Positions 41,844 to 49,840 of a stretch of DNA of 49,840 nt are shown one piece after another. Positions within the stretch are counted from its first letter, which is position 1, and every line of letters starts with the position of its first letter. The notes under the pieces are model-generated. The model was not told the origin of the DNA and did no database searches. It saw only the letters and a program-made list of their open reading frames with translations. Source of the DNA: UBA6136 sp039795615 (GTDB lineage Bacteria > Pseudomonadota > Gammaproteobacteria > Methylococcales > Methylococcaceae); the NCBI GenBank assembly GCA_039795615.1, contig JBDKLO010000052.1:1-49840 (forward strand), written 5' to 3'. The translations under genes were made by a program, and so were the position numbers.

Positions 41844-43427
41844 TTGGACGATGCAATGCTTGCCTCCGAGGCGCCTGACCAACCCGTAGAGCGGGAGCTT
41901 TCCTTCAAGGAGTGGGTCGGGTTTATTGCCATGGTCTTCGGGATTTTCATGGCGATCCTCGATATCCAGATCGTTGCAAGCTCTCTGGAGCAAATTCAAT
42001 CGGGCCTCTCCGCAACCCAAGATGAGATCACCTGGGTGCAGACCGCCTACCTGATTGCCGAGGTGGTCGTCATTCCTCTCTCGGGATGGCTTGGACGCGC
42101 TTTTTCGACGCGCTACCTTTTCGCTATTTCCTGTGCCGGTTTCAGTCTCATGAGCCTCCTTTGCGCTCTGGCCTGGAATCTTGAGTCCATGGTCGTTTTT
42201 AGGGGGCTTCAAGGTTTTTTTGGCGGCGGAATGATTCCGTCGGTGTTTGCGGTCATCTATACCCTTTTTCCGCCGAGGCTTCAGCCGACAATGGTGATTG
42301 TCGTTGGCTTGGTGGTCACGGTCGCTCCTACGGCCGGGCCTGTCTTGGGAGGATTCCTGACCGAAACGGTGTCATGGAAAGCGCTTTTCTTGGTCAATTT
42401 GCTACCTGGTTTTCTTGTCACGCTTTTTGTGTGGCTTTTTGTTCGGGTGGACGAGCCGGAATGGGCGTTATTGGATCGGATCGACTTTCGCGGGATTCTC
42501 TACATCATTGTCTTTCTTGGGAGCCTTCAGTTCGTCCTGGAGGAGGGCGTTCGAAATGAGTGGTTTGAAAGCCGTGAAATCGTGATGTTTTCGGTTGTGG
42601 CGTTGCTGGCGGGTGTCGCCATGCTGCACAGGGAACTCACCTTTGAGTCGCCCATAGTCGATCTTTGGGCCTTTCGTGATTTTAATTTCGCCGTCGGGTG
42701 CCTTTTTAGCTTTGTTCTCGGCATTGGGCTCTACACGGTCATCTATCTCATGCCGGTTTATCTTGCGAACGTGAAGGGACTAAGTAGCCTTCAGATTGGC
42801 CAATACATCATGGTGGCAGGCCTTTTTCAGTTTGTTTCCGCATTTGTGGCCGGCCCTCTCGCGAAGTGGATGGATTCCCGTTTGATGCTGGCGATGGGGC
42901 TTTTTCTTTACGGTTTGGGTTGTTGGCTGAATGGCAATCTCACCCAGCAGGACGCCTATTGGGAGTTCTTTTGGCCTCAAGCATTGCGGGGCTTTGCGCT
43001 CATGTTTTGCTTTTTACCAATCAATGCACTGGCCCTTGGAACCCTGCCGCCCGAAGAGGTAAAGAATGCCAGCGGACTTTACAACTTGATGCGTAATCTG
43101 GGGGGCGCCATTGGTCTTGCGGTTGCCAATACCCTCATGATCGAATGGAACAAGGCGCACTTTGCACTTCTTCGGGAAAAGGTCACCAGCGCCTCATTGC
43201 CTGCGCAAAACCTTCTGGAATCTCTCGGGGGGTACCTTTCTGACCGGGGCGGAAACAATCCAGATCTTGGCGCAATGAAGCAATTGACCGGTCTGGTGCT
43301 TCGGGAAGCCGAAGTCATGACAATCAATTCACTCTTTCACGCGCTTGGCCTGGTCTTCTTTGTTTCATTGCTCTTCATGCCATTGGTCAGGCGGGTTTCT
43401 TCTGACGCCGGCGAGTCGGCTCACTGA
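41844..43427 (+). CDS. emrB: DHA2 family MFS multidrug transporter (EmrB)
   Basis: EmrB exports hydrophobic compounds using the proton gradient. The protein has about 527 residues with 14 predicted membrane segments, typical of the DHA2 group. Family motifs are visible: FMAILDIQIVASSLEQIQ in the first segment, GWLGRAFSTRYLF in the loop between 2 and 3, and VAPTAGPVLGGFLTETVSWK in segment 5 (motif C). It follows emrA immediately. The start is either the TTG at 41844 (AGGG nine bases upstream) or the ATG at 41856. With emrA and the divergent outer-membrane factor it forms a full tripartite pump. Confidence 0.94.
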   Translation: MDDAMLASEAPDQPVERELSFKEWVGFIAMVFGIFMAILDIQIVASSLEQIQSGLSATQDEITWVQTAYLIAEVVVIPLSGWLGRAFSTRYLFAISCAGFSLMSLLCALAWNLESMVVFRGLQGFFGGGMIPSVFAVIYTLFPPRLQPTMVIVVGLVVTVAPTAGPVLGGFLTETVSWKALFLVNLLPGFLVTLFVWLFVRVDEPEWALLDRIDFRGILYIIVFLGSLQFVLEEGVRNEWFESREIVMFSVVALLAGVAMLHRELTFESPIVDLWAFRDFNFAVGCLFSFVLGIGLYTVIYLMPVYLANVKGLSSLQIGQYIMVAGLFQFVSAFVAGPLAKWMDSRLMLAMGLFLYGLGCWLNGNLTQQDAYWEFFWPQALRGFALMFCFLPINALALGTLPPEEVKNASGLYNLMRNLGGAIGLAVANTLMIEWNKAHFALLREKVTSASLPAQNLLESLGGYLSDRGGNNPDLGAMKQLTGLVLREAEVMTINSLFHALGLVFFVSLLFMPLVRRVSSDAGESAH

Positions 43428-43437
43428 GCTGAATCTG

Positions 43438-43443
43438 TATAAT
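43438..43443 (+). promoter_or_regulatory. Candidate -10 box of the bio operon
   Basis: TATAAT is a perfect -10 hexamer, 96 bases before the bioB start. No good -35 lies at normal spacing. The 10-base palindrome GTTGGCCAAC (43445-43454) follows directly, near the expected transcription start. It is the best promoter candidate ahead of the biotin genes. Confidence 0.45.
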
Positions 43444-43453
43444 AGTTGGCCAA

Positions 43454-43486
43454 CCGTAAACTGCCTGGCGTCTTTCGGGTTGACAA
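43454..43486 (+). promoter_or_regulatory. Candidate BirA (biotin repressor) operator
   Basis: CCGTAAACT (43454-43462), 15 bases and GGTTGACAA (43478-43486) resemble the BirA operator TTGTAAACC-N14-16-GGTTTACAA. The right arm matches at 8 of 9 positions and the left at 6 of 9. The spacing is right and the site lies just downstream of a TATAAT box and before bioB. Binding would shut the operon down when biotin is plentiful. Confidence 0.5.
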
Positions 43487-43533
43487 TCGCCCTGAGCCCC
43501 ACGCTACCGTCCGCCCATCTTTAAGGAGTCAGA

Positions 43534-44517
43534 ATGGCCTCTAGCTCGCATTCCCAAGATCCTGTTCGTCACGATTGGACCTTATCCGAGGCCCGTGCGC
43601 TGTTTGATCAGCCCTTCAACGATCTGATGTTTGAGGCGCAGGCACTTCATAGGCGCTTTTTTGATCCAAATGAGGTCCAGGTTTCCAGTTTGCTAAGCAT
43701 CAAAACGGGTTCGTGCTCGGAGGACTGCGCTTATTGCCCGCAAAGCGCCCATCACCAGACCGGTCTTTCATCCGAGTCGCTAATGCCCATTCAGGAGGTG
43801 CTCGATGCAGCGCGCCGAGCCAAGGAGCAGGGCGCTGGGCGTTTTTGTATGGGGGCCGCTTGGCGAAGCCCCACAGATCGCGATATTGATCGCGTATGCG
43901 AGATGGTCGAAGGGGTGAAATCACTGGGCATGGAGACCTGTGTCACTCTCGGCATGCTTACCGACACTCAGACAGAGCGATTGAAGGGTGCGGGTCTGGA
44001 TTACTACAACCACAATCTGGATACCTCCGAGGCCTATTACTCCGAAATTATCACTACGCGAACCTATCAGGATCGTCTGGAAACGCTCGAACGGGTGAGA
44101 AATCACGGTTTGAATGTGTGTTGTGGTGGAATTGTCGGTATGGGGGAGGGTCCGGATGATCGTGCGGGTCTTTTGCTTCAGTTGGCTAACTTGCCGGCGC
44201 ATCCTGAAAGCGTTCCCATCAATCTCCTCGTTCAGGTTGAAGGAACGCCCCTGGCGTCCCTGGATGCGCTCGATCCCCTCGAATTTGTTAGAACCATAGC
44301 GGTTGCTCGCATCATGATGCCTAAATCACGCGTACGCCTCTCGGCAGGGCGCACGGATATGAGCGATGAGTTACAGGCGCTTTGTTTTCTGGCAGGGGCT
44401 AACTCAATCTTTTACGGAGAGCGTCTTTTGACCACGGATAATCCTGTAGCTGATTCAGACAAGCGCCTCTTTGATCGTCTTGGTCTTCGGATGGCTGGCT
44501 TTTACGCGCAGAATTGA
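43534..44517 (+). CDS. bioB: Biotin synthase
   Basis: BioB is a radical-SAM enzyme that inserts sulfur into dethiobiotin, the last step of biotin synthesis. The protein has 327 residues. The radical-SAM cluster ligands are C61, C65 and C68 in GSCSEDCAYCPQS. YYNHNLDTS, CCGGIVGMGE and LSAGRTDMS are further family motifs, the last carrying the arginine that binds the second cluster. A strong ribosome binding site (TAAGGAG) precedes the ATG. It heads bioB-F-H-C-D and has a candidate BirA operator upstream. Confidence 0.98.
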   Translation: MASSSHSQDPVRHDWTLSEARALFDQPFNDLMFEAQALHRRFFDPNEVQVSSLLSIKTGSCSEDCAYCPQSAHHQTGLSSESLMPIQEVLDAARRAKEQGAGRFCMGAAWRSPTDRDIDRVCEMVEGVKSLGMETCVTLGMLTDTQTERLKGAGLDYYNHNLDTSEAYYSEIITTRTYQDRLETLERVRNHGLNVCCGGIVGMGEGPDDRAGLLLQLANLPAHPESVPINLLVQVEGTPLASLDALDPLEFVRTIAVARIMMPKSRVRLSAGRTDMSDELQALCFLAGANSIFYGERLLTTDNPVADSDKRLFDRLGLRMAGFYAQN

Positions 44518-44523
44518 TTCGGC

Positions 44524-45711
44524 GTGGATGGGTCATTGATCTCACCCGCTTGGCTGGGGCGCCTTGAGGCGCAGCAGCATAAAGTACGTGCAGAGGGGCT
44601 TTACCGAACACGGCGTTTGCTCGAGGGGCGTCAGGGTGTTCGGGTCCATATGGACGGTCGAGCGCTGACCAATTTTTCCAGCAACGACTATCTGGGGCTT
44701 GCGGGTGATCCTCGACTGGAGCAAGCGCTTATCGAAGGTGCGGCCAAGTATGGGGTGGGTTCCGGCGCTTCTCATCTGATTTGTGGCCATTCTGCTGCGC
44801 ATCACCGACTCGAAGAGGAGCTTGCCGACTTTCTGGGGCGGGACCGTGCGCTTCTGTTTTCTACCGGGTATATGGCCAATCTGGGTGTTTTGTCTGCCCT
44901 CATTGGGCGGAACGATCTGGTTTTTGAGGATCGTCTCAACCACGCCTCTTTGCTGGATGGCGCGCAACTTTCAGGGGCTAAGCTCAAGCGCTATGCGCAT
45001 GGCACTATTCCTGAGATTGCTTCGGCCCAAGGCCCTTTTTCGCTGATTGCAAGCGATGGGGTATTCAGCATGGATGGTGATCTGATGGAAGGAAAATCCC
45101 TCGCATCGGTCGCGTCCTGCGCAGGAGCAATCCTGATGGTGGATGATGCGCACGGCATTGGAGTACTGGGCCAGAGGGGGGCTGGCGTTCTTGAAATGCA
45201 GGGATTGGAACAGGATGAGGTGCCTGTTCTGGTCGGTACTTTGGGTAAAGCGCTGGGAACCTTTGGCGCATTTGTCGCCGGACCTGAAGCATTGATTGAA
45301 TTCCTGATTCAAAAGGCCCGTACCTATATCTACACCACGGCAATGCCGGCCGCTATTGCGGAAGCGACTCGGACGTCCCTTGGGTTGGCTCAGCAGGAGA
45401 GCTGGCGCAGAGAGCACTTAAAGTCGCTGGTTTCGAGGTTCAGGGCCGGTGCCAAAACGCTCGGTCTGATGATCGGGGCCTCAGATACGCCAATCCAGCC
45501 GATTATGGTCGGTGACGCTCGATTGGCAATGAGCGCCCAGGCAAGGCTATTGGAGGCGGGTTTTCTGGTGGTCGCAATTCGTCCGCCCACCGTTCCCAAG
45601 GGGACTGCCCGGCTTCGCTGTACCTTGACTGCAGGTCATGTCGCAGAGGATGTGGATCGTTTGCTTGAAGCGCTTTCAGTCTGCCCCGAGTTGTCTCAAT
45701 CCAATGTGTGA
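44524..45711 (+). CDS. bioF: 8-amino-7-oxononanoate synthase
   Basis: BioF condenses pimeloyl-ACP or -CoA with alanine to start the biotin rings, using pyridoxal phosphate. The protein has 395 residues. FSSNDYLGLAGDP is the family N-terminal motif, VGSGASHLICGH lines the active site, VDDAHGIGVLG holds the Asp and His that position the cofactor, and K242 in GTLGKALGTFGAF is the cofactor lysine. The start is the GTG at 44524, six bases after bioB, with no clear ribosome binding site. Its stop overlaps the bioH start. Confidence 0.96.
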   Translation: MDGSLISPAWLGRLEAQQHKVRAEGLYRTRRLLEGRQGVRVHMDGRALTNFSSNDYLGLAGDPRLEQALIEGAAKYGVGSGASHLICGHSAAHHRLEEELADFLGRDRALLFSTGYMANLGVLSALIGRNDLVFEDRLNHASLLDGAQLSGAKLKRYAHGTIPEIASAQGPFSLIASDGVFSMDGDLMEGKSLASVASCAGAILMVDDAHGIGVLGQRGAGVLEMQGLEQDEVPVLVGTLGKALGTFGAFVAGPEALIEFLIQKARTYIYTTAMPAAIAEATRTSLGLAQQESWRREHLKSLVSRFRAGAKTLGLMIGASDTPIQPIMVGDARLAMSAQARLLEAGFLVVAIRPPTVPKGTARLRCTLTAGHVAEDVDRLLEALSVCPELSQSNV

Positions 45712-46490
45712 AGGGGCATCCATTGGTTTTCGTTGAGTCAATGGGGAAAGGGATCCCGTTAGTCCTCGTGCACGGATGGGGAATGCACGGGGGGCTGATG
45801 CGTGATCTCGCAATCGATCTTGCTGAGAATTTTCAGGTTTTCGTCTTGGATTTGCCCGGTCACGGACGCAGTGAGTCACTTCCTTCGTTTCAACTTGATG
45901 AGGTGCTTGAGCGGCTGATGGGTTCTTTGCCTGAAAGGGCGCATTGGGTTGGATGGTCTCTGGGCGGGCTGGTCGCGTTGGCAACGGCTGACAAATATCC
46001 TGAGGCGGTCCAGTCGATATCAATGCTCGCGAGTTCTCCCTGCTTTGTCGAAGGCGAGGCGTGGCCTGGCGTGAAAAGGGATTTGCTGGATCAGATGGGT
46101 CACGATTTTGCGACGGATTATCTTGTGACCTTGAATCGATTTGTGGGGCTGCAAACGTTCGGACAGGAGGGTTCTCGCCAGCTTTCTCGGCGGATTCTTG
46201 CTTTGATGGCGGAGGCGCCTTCGCCAGATCGGGATTCACTCCTTGGGGCGCTCAATCTCCTGCGGGACCTGGACTTAAGGGCGGAGTTTTCCGCTGTTTC
46301 TCAGCCATTGCTTTCCATTTGCGGGGGGCGAGATCGATTGGTTCCGGCTGCGCAGTCCAGCGAGTTACAACGGCTCCGCCCTTCCCTGACGACCTCAGTG
46401 ATTGACAAGGCTGCGCACCTTCCTTTTCTGACGCATCGTCACGAGGTGGTCGCGACGCTTCGGAATTTTCTGCTCCCCCTTTCGCTTTGA
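45708..46490 (+). CDS. bioH: Pimeloyl-ACP methyl ester carboxylesterase
   Basis: BioH removes the methyl ester from pimeloyl-ACP methyl ester and so ends the BioC-disguised chain extension. The protein has 260 residues and is an alpha/beta hydrolase. PLVLVHGWGMHGGLM forms the oxyanion region. The catalytic triad is S84 in VGWSLGG, D209 in GGRDRLVP and H237 in AAHLPFLTH. The GTG at 45708 overlaps the bioF stop (GTGA), so translation is coupled. Its place between bioF and bioC supports the call over a generic esterase. Confidence 0.94.
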   Translation: MKGHPLVFVESMGKGIPLVLVHGWGMHGGLMRDLAIDLAENFQVFVLDLPGHGRSESLPSFQLDEVLERLMGSLPERAHWVGWSLGGLVALATADKYPEAVQSISMLASSPCFVEGEAWPGVKRDLLDQMGHDFATDYLVTLNRFVGLQTFGQEGSRQLSRRILALMAEAPSPDRDSLLGALNLLRDLDLRAEFSAVSQPLLSICGGRDRLVPAAQSSELQRLRPSLTTSVIDKAAHLPFLTHRHEVVATLRNFLLPLSL

Positions 46491-46494
46491 CCCT

Positions 46495-47304
46495 ATGGAC
46501 GAGCTGAAGGACGAATTCAAGATCAATGTCGCTCGCTCTTTCGGTCGGGCCGCCCAGAGCTATGATCGCGCCGCTGAGCTTCAGCGCAAAATTGGTCGGG
46601 CATTGATGGGGCGTTTGCCGCCACTGTTCCCAGGTGCAGTCGTGCTGGATTTGGGGGCAGGGACTGGTTTTTTTGCGCGCCAACTTGCTGCGATGTCTGA
46701 TGGCGGACAAGTCATTGCGCTAGATATTGCCGAGCCGATGCTGCGGCAGGCAATGAGCGGATTTAGCGGGAATCATGTTGTTGCTGATGCGGAGGCCATT
46801 CCACTTCGGAGTGAATCGGTGGACTTGGTGTTTTCGAATATGTGCATCCAGTGGTGCCGATCTCCCGAGAGGCTGTTTGCGGAAGTGCGGCGCATTTTGA
46901 AGCCTGGGGGGAGGGTCATTTTTTCGACCTTCGGGCCGAGAACCCTTGAGGAGCTCCGCCAGGCTTGGGCGGAAGGTGATGATTACGATCACGTCATTGA
47001 TTTCATTTCTGCCGAAGAAATTGAGAGGGCCTTGGTGTCGGCCGGCTTGATCTGGTCGGAAAAGGCATCTTGGCTTGAGTGCTGTCCGTACCCGGATGTC
47101 TTGGCCTTGATGCGGGAGCTCAAAGCATTGGGTGCGCGAAATGCCTCAGGTCATCGGTCGCGAGCGATGACAGGTAAGGGGCGTCTTGCAGCAATGATTG
47201 AGGCCTATCCACGAGCGGAACATGCGCCTGAGGAGGAAGGGATTGTCGCAACCTTCGAAGTGCTGGGTGGTCAATTGCGTTGCTCGGGAGCGGGCTTTGA
47301 CTAG
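46495..47304 (+). CDS. bioC: Malonyl-ACP O-methyltransferase
   Basis: BioC methylates malonyl-ACP so that fatty-acid enzymes can extend it to a pimeloyl chain. The protein has 269 residues. The N-terminus VARSFGRAAQSYDRAAELQ is typical of BioC, VLDLGAGTGFFARQLA is the SAM-binding motif, and FSNMCIQWCRSPERLFAEV is the family's central motif. It lies four bases after bioH and overlaps bioD by eight bases. BioC and BioH together define the E. coli-type route to pimelate. Confidence 0.95.
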   Translation: MDELKDEFKINVARSFGRAAQSYDRAAELQRKIGRALMGRLPPLFPGAVVLDLGAGTGFFARQLAAMSDGGQVIALDIAEPMLRQAMSGFSGNHVVADAEAIPLRSESVDLVFSNMCIQWCRSPERLFAEVRRILKPGGRVIFSTFGPRTLEELRQAWAEGDDYDHVIDFISAEEIERALVSAGLIWSEKASWLECCPYPDVLALMRELKALGARNASGHRSRAMTGKGRLAAMIEAYPRAEHAPEEEGIVATFEVLGGQLRCSGAGFD

Positions 47305-47995
47305 GGGTTTCTTTTTGACGGGAACCGACACGAGTGTGGGGAAAACCCTCGTCAGTGGGGAGCTGATGCGGATTCTTGCGGAGGAGGGGTTCCGAGTTGG
47401 CGGGATGAAACCGGTCGCCAGTGGAGCGGATGGGGTGGCTGGGCAGTGGCGGAATGAGGATGCGCTTGTTCTGCAGGCGCGAGCCTCTGTGGAGCTTCCT
47501 TATGAGTGGGTGAACCCTTATGCGTTCCCGCAACCCATTGCCCCCCATCTTGCGGCGCTTCAGGCGGGGGTGGAGATTTGTCTCGAGACCATTGTGACGC
47601 AATTTAGGAAGATTGAGGCGAAGGTCGATTGTGTGGTTGTCGAGGGAGCGGGCGGATGGCTTTGCCCTATCAGTCCAACCCTTGATATTGCCGATATTGC
47701 CCGAGTTCTGGGGCTTCCAGTCATTCTGGTGGTGGGGATGCGGCTAGGTTGTATCAATCACGCAAGGCTAACCGATCGGTTGATTCGCGGGTCTGGAGTT
47801 CCTTACGCTGGATGGGTGGCGAATGACATTGACCCTCGATTCACTCCACGTGATGAGACGGTGGAAACCCTAACCGGTTTCTTGGGTCAAAAGCCGTTAG
47901 CGGAGATCGGTTTCAATGCTGAATTTCAGGGGTTTGATCAGGGTCCAAATAACCATTGGAATCGTGGTGAAATCTTGCGTCGAATGCTTCCATAA
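47297..47995 (+). CDS. bioD: Dethiobiotin synthetase
   Basis: BioD closes the ureido ring of dethiobiotin using ATP and carbon dioxide. The protein has 232 residues, against 225 in E. coli. The P-loop GTDTSVGKT is at residues 9-17, GGMKPVASGAD holds the catalytic lysine, and VVEGAGGWLCPI is the family signature. I chose the TTG at 47297: a GGGAG site is six bases upstream and the N-terminus then matches the family. It overlaps the bioC stop by eight bases. It is the last gene of the operon; bioA, needed one step earlier, is not in the window. Confidence 0.95.
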   Translation: MTRGFFLTGTDTSVGKTLVSGELMRILAEEGFRVGGMKPVASGADGVAGQWRNEDALVLQARASVELPYEWVNPYAFPQPIAPHLAALQAGVEICLETIVTQFRKIEAKVDCVVVEGAGGWLCPISPTLDIADIARVLGLPVILVVGMRLGCINHARLTDRLIRGSGVPYAGWVANDIDPRFTPRDETVETLTGFLGQKPLAEIGFNAEFQGFDQGPNNHWNRGEILRRMLP

Positions 47996-48056
47996 GCTAG
48001 GATGCGACCGTGCCACAGAAGCGGCTGATTCCAGTCTGGACGCCTTGTGAGGAGTT

Positions 48057-48563
48057 TTGCGCCCGGAGCACCTCCCACGACCATCGGTAACCTCCGACAG
48101 TGATCCTGAGAATGGTGTCACCCGGTTCGTTCTGGTTTCCAATGGTTCACTGAGTCGTACTCAGGCCAATGGGGTCTTGCTGGCGCTCGGTCTGCTCATG
48201 ACGCTCATAGCCGGGGGCTTTTGGGTGCTGGGGCTTTGGCTAGTGGTGCCATTTTCCGGGGTGGAGTGGCTCATCCTTGCTTACGCGCTCAGATGGAGTC
48301 TCAGAAACTCTGAGCTCATGGAAGTGGTCACCATTGATCCTACGCGGGTGGTGGTCGAGCGAGGCAGGCGGAGACCGGAACAAAGGTTCGAATTTCAGCG
48401 TGCATGGGTCCAGTTACGTTGGCGTGAGCCAAGATTTCGGGGTTATCCCGGCAATCTCGAACTGAGATCCCACGGCAAACAAGTCGTTTTGGGCGAATTT
48501 CTCCCCGAAACAGAACGTAAGAAGCTCATGCAAGAGCTCGGTAGAATTCTGAAAAATCAATGA
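48057..48563 (+). CDS. DUF2244 membrane protein
   Basis: The protein has 168 residues and matches the DUF2244 family of small integral membrane proteins. Two adjoining hydrophobic segments (about 38-60, NGVLLALGLLMTLIAGGFWV, and 60-80) are followed by a soluble part with VTIDPTRVVVERGRR and PGNLELRSHGKQVVLGEFLP. The function is unknown. The family is often found next to cytochrome oxidase genes, as here: coxB begins 40 bases downstream. The only plausible start is the TTG at 48057; GAGGAG lies two bases upstream, closer than ideal. Confidence 0.82.
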   Translation: MRPEHLPRPSVTSDSDPENGVTRFVLVSNGSLSRTQANGVLLALGLLMTLIAGGFWVLGLWLVVPFSGVEWLILAYALRWSLRNSELMEVVTIDPTRVVVERGRRRPEQRFEFQRAWVQLRWREPRFRGYPGNLELRSHGKQVVLGEFLPETERKKLMQELGRILKNQ

Positions 48564-48603
48564 TCCTGACCAGGGTCTCGGTGACCGGAGTAGAGAGGGT
48601 TAC

Positions 48604-49794
48604 GTGAAAAATTTAAAGGCATTGCTGGCGGTTTCTGTTTGGGCATTCATCGGTGAAGCGCAGGCGGATTACGCTCTCAATTTGACTGAAGGCGTTACGG
48701 AGCTCAGTCGGGATATCTATGACCTCCACATGCTGATCTTCTGGATCTGTGTGGCCATTGGTGTCCTCGTATACGGTCTTCTGATCTATTCATTGATCAA
48801 ATTCCGTAAGTCAAAGGGCGCTGTCGCTGCCGATTTCCATGAAAACACAAAGCTGGAAGTGCTCTGGACGGTTATTCCTTTCCTGATCCTGCTGGCTATG
48901 GCGGTCCCCGCTACCAAGGTCATGCTGAAAGCCTACGATGTCTCAGGTGCCGACATGAGCATCAAAGTTACGGGTTATCAGTGGAAGTGGCGCTACGAAT
49001 ACCTTGATGAAGGTCTGGATTTCTTCAGTACGCTCGACGCAAAGAGCAATGAAGCCCGCCAGCTGAACTCAGGTATTAATCCTGCGGAAGTGCCTAACTA
49101 TCTCCTGGAAGTTGATCACCCCCTCGTTGTGCCAACGGGGAAGAAAATTCGTTTCCTCTTCACGGGCGGAGATGTCATCCATTCCTGGTGGGTGCCTGAT
49201 CTTGGCTGGAAGAAAGACACCATCCCCGGCTTTATCACTGATGGTTGGACCCGCATTGAAAAGCCGGGTACCTACCGCGGACAGTGCACCGAATTGTGTG
49301 GTCGCGATCATGGCTTCATGCCGATCGTGATCATTGCCAAGCCGGAAGCGGAATATAACCAATGGCTAGCAGAGCAGAAGAAGGCGCTTGGCCATGTTGA
49401 GGCTGAATCTGCCCCCGTCGTGGCCGCTCCAGCTGCTGCTTCGAGCCCTGCCGCAGCGCCGGTTGAAGCTGCAGCTCCCGCCTCTAGCGAAGACAAAGCT
49501 CATGTGATGGCTGAGGGTCAAAAAGTCTATGAAGCCCATTGCGCAAGTTGTCATCAGGCCAACGGCGAGGGTATTGACGGACTGTTCCCGGCAATCAAGG
49601 GTAGCAAGATCGTGAATGGCCCCGTTGGCGACCATATTTCTCTTGTGGTCAATGGCAAACCGCCGTTGATGGCCTCGTTCAAAAACATCCTCAAGCCCGA
49701 GGAAGTTGCGGCCGTCATTACATTCCAGCGGAATTCCTTTGGTAACAACACCGGTGATGTCGTTCATGCCAGCGATGTTCTGGCCCATCACTAA
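48604..49794 (+). CDS. coxB: Cytochrome c oxidase subunit II with C-terminal cytochrome c domain
   Basis: CoxB takes electrons from cytochrome c and passes them to the haem-copper subunit. The protein has 396 residues. A signal peptide (about 1-21) is followed by two membrane segments (about 42-65 and 86-106). The copper A site is complete: H193, C228, E230, C232, H236 and M239 (CTELCGRDHGFM). An Ala/Pro-rich linker (266-296) leads to a cytochrome c domain with C313, C316, H317 (CASCH) and a likely axial M356. This fusion is the caa3-type layout. The start is the GTG at 48604, preceded by GAGAGGG. Confidence 0.96.
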   Translation: MKNLKALLAVSVWAFIGEAQADYALNLTEGVTELSRDIYDLHMLIFWICVAIGVLVYGLLIYSLIKFRKSKGAVAADFHENTKLEVLWTVIPFLILLAMAVPATKVMLKAYDVSGADMSIKVTGYQWKWRYEYLDEGLDFFSTLDAKSNEARQLNSGINPAEVPNYLLEVDHPLVVPTGKKIRFLFTGGDVIHSWWVPDLGWKKDTIPGFITDGWTRIEKPGTYRGQCTELCGRDHGFMPIVIIAKPEAEYNQWLAEQKKALGHVEAESAPVVAAPAAASSPAAAPVEAAAPASSEDKAHVMAEGQKVYEAHCASCHQANGEGIDGLFPAIKGSKIVNGPVGDHISLVVNGKPPLMASFKNILKPEEVAAVITFQRNSFGNNTGDVVHASDVLAHH

Positions 49795-49822
49795 TCGAAT
49801 CCATTGAATTGAGGTGAATCCT

Positions 49823-49840
49823 ATGTCAGTTACGGCACTC
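49823..49840 (+). CDS. coxA: Start of the next gene, probably coxA (cut by window end)
   Basis: Only six codons are present, from the ATG at 49823 (MSVTAL). A GAGGTGAA ribosome binding site lies just upstream. Position after coxB makes cytochrome c oxidase subunit I the likely product, but this rests on context, not on recognisable sequence. Confidence 0.45.

Noticed and set aside
43480..43508. Second bioB promoter with TTGACA at 43480-43485
   Set aside because: The -35 is perfect, but the -10 at normal spacing reads GCTACC, and the hexamer is better explained as part of the operator arm.

Overview
This window reads as a stretch of the core chromosome of a gammaproteobacterium with moderately high GC. 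The main evidence is the smc-zipA-ligA block (ZipA is largely a gammaproteobacterial division protein), the dusB-fis-purH order, an E. coli-type SpeD, the bioB-F-H-C-D order, and a type II secretion operon in the Xanthomonas xps order. I cannot name a genus. I found no rRNA, tRNA, CRISPR array, insertion sequence, prophage or attachment site. Genes are densely packed and no gap between genes exceeds about 150 bases. Several genes appear to start with TTG, GTG or even CTG.

Layout. 0-0.9 kb: speD (spermidine synthesis), ending in a terminator shared with the convergent galE. 0.9-7.8 kb, minus strand: a heptosyltransferase, dusB, fis, purH, a GlcF-like iron-sulfur protein, an O-methyltransferase and galE. 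7.9-10.6 kb: clpB behind a recognisable heat-shock (sigma-32) promoter and ahead of a strong terminator. 10.6-11.9 kb: a stand-alone MEKHLA-domain protein diverging from a spermidine-synthase-like methyltransferase. 11.9-18.2 kb, minus strand: smc, zipA, ligA (chromosome structure, division, DNA joining). 18.2-19.1 kb: queF (queuosine) and a yjdM-type zinc-ribbon gene, behind a leader that carries a terminator-like element. 19.1-22.9 kb, minus strand: alaC-hom-thrC (alanine and threonine synthesis). 23-25.2 kb: thiD, a NIF3/YbgI gene and a GNAT acetyltransferase. 25.2-36.7 kb, minus strand: a type II secretion operon gspE-F-G-H-I-J-K-L-M-N(C)-D plus a small secreted protein gene. 36.8-38.7 kb: an LpxD-family acyltransferase and xthA. 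38.7-43.4 kb: a TetR regulator and an outer-membrane factor diverging from emrA-emrB, with palindromic operators between them. 43.4-48 kb: the biotin operon bioB-F-H-C-D, without bioA, behind a candidate BirA operator. 48-49.84 kb: a DUF2244 membrane protein, coxB fused to a cytochrome c domain, and the first codons of the next gene (probably coxA), cut by the window end.

How the genes work together. Most of the window is housekeeping metabolism. Two modules concern the envelope: the secretion machine, which needs a prepilin peptidase encoded elsewhere, and a three-part drug-efflux system. I found no clearly new system. The observations most worth checking are the cysteine-rich insert in threonine synthase, the queF leader, the small secreted protein attached to the secretion operon, the non-standard gspM start with the gspG/gspH hairpin, and the candidate BirA operator.
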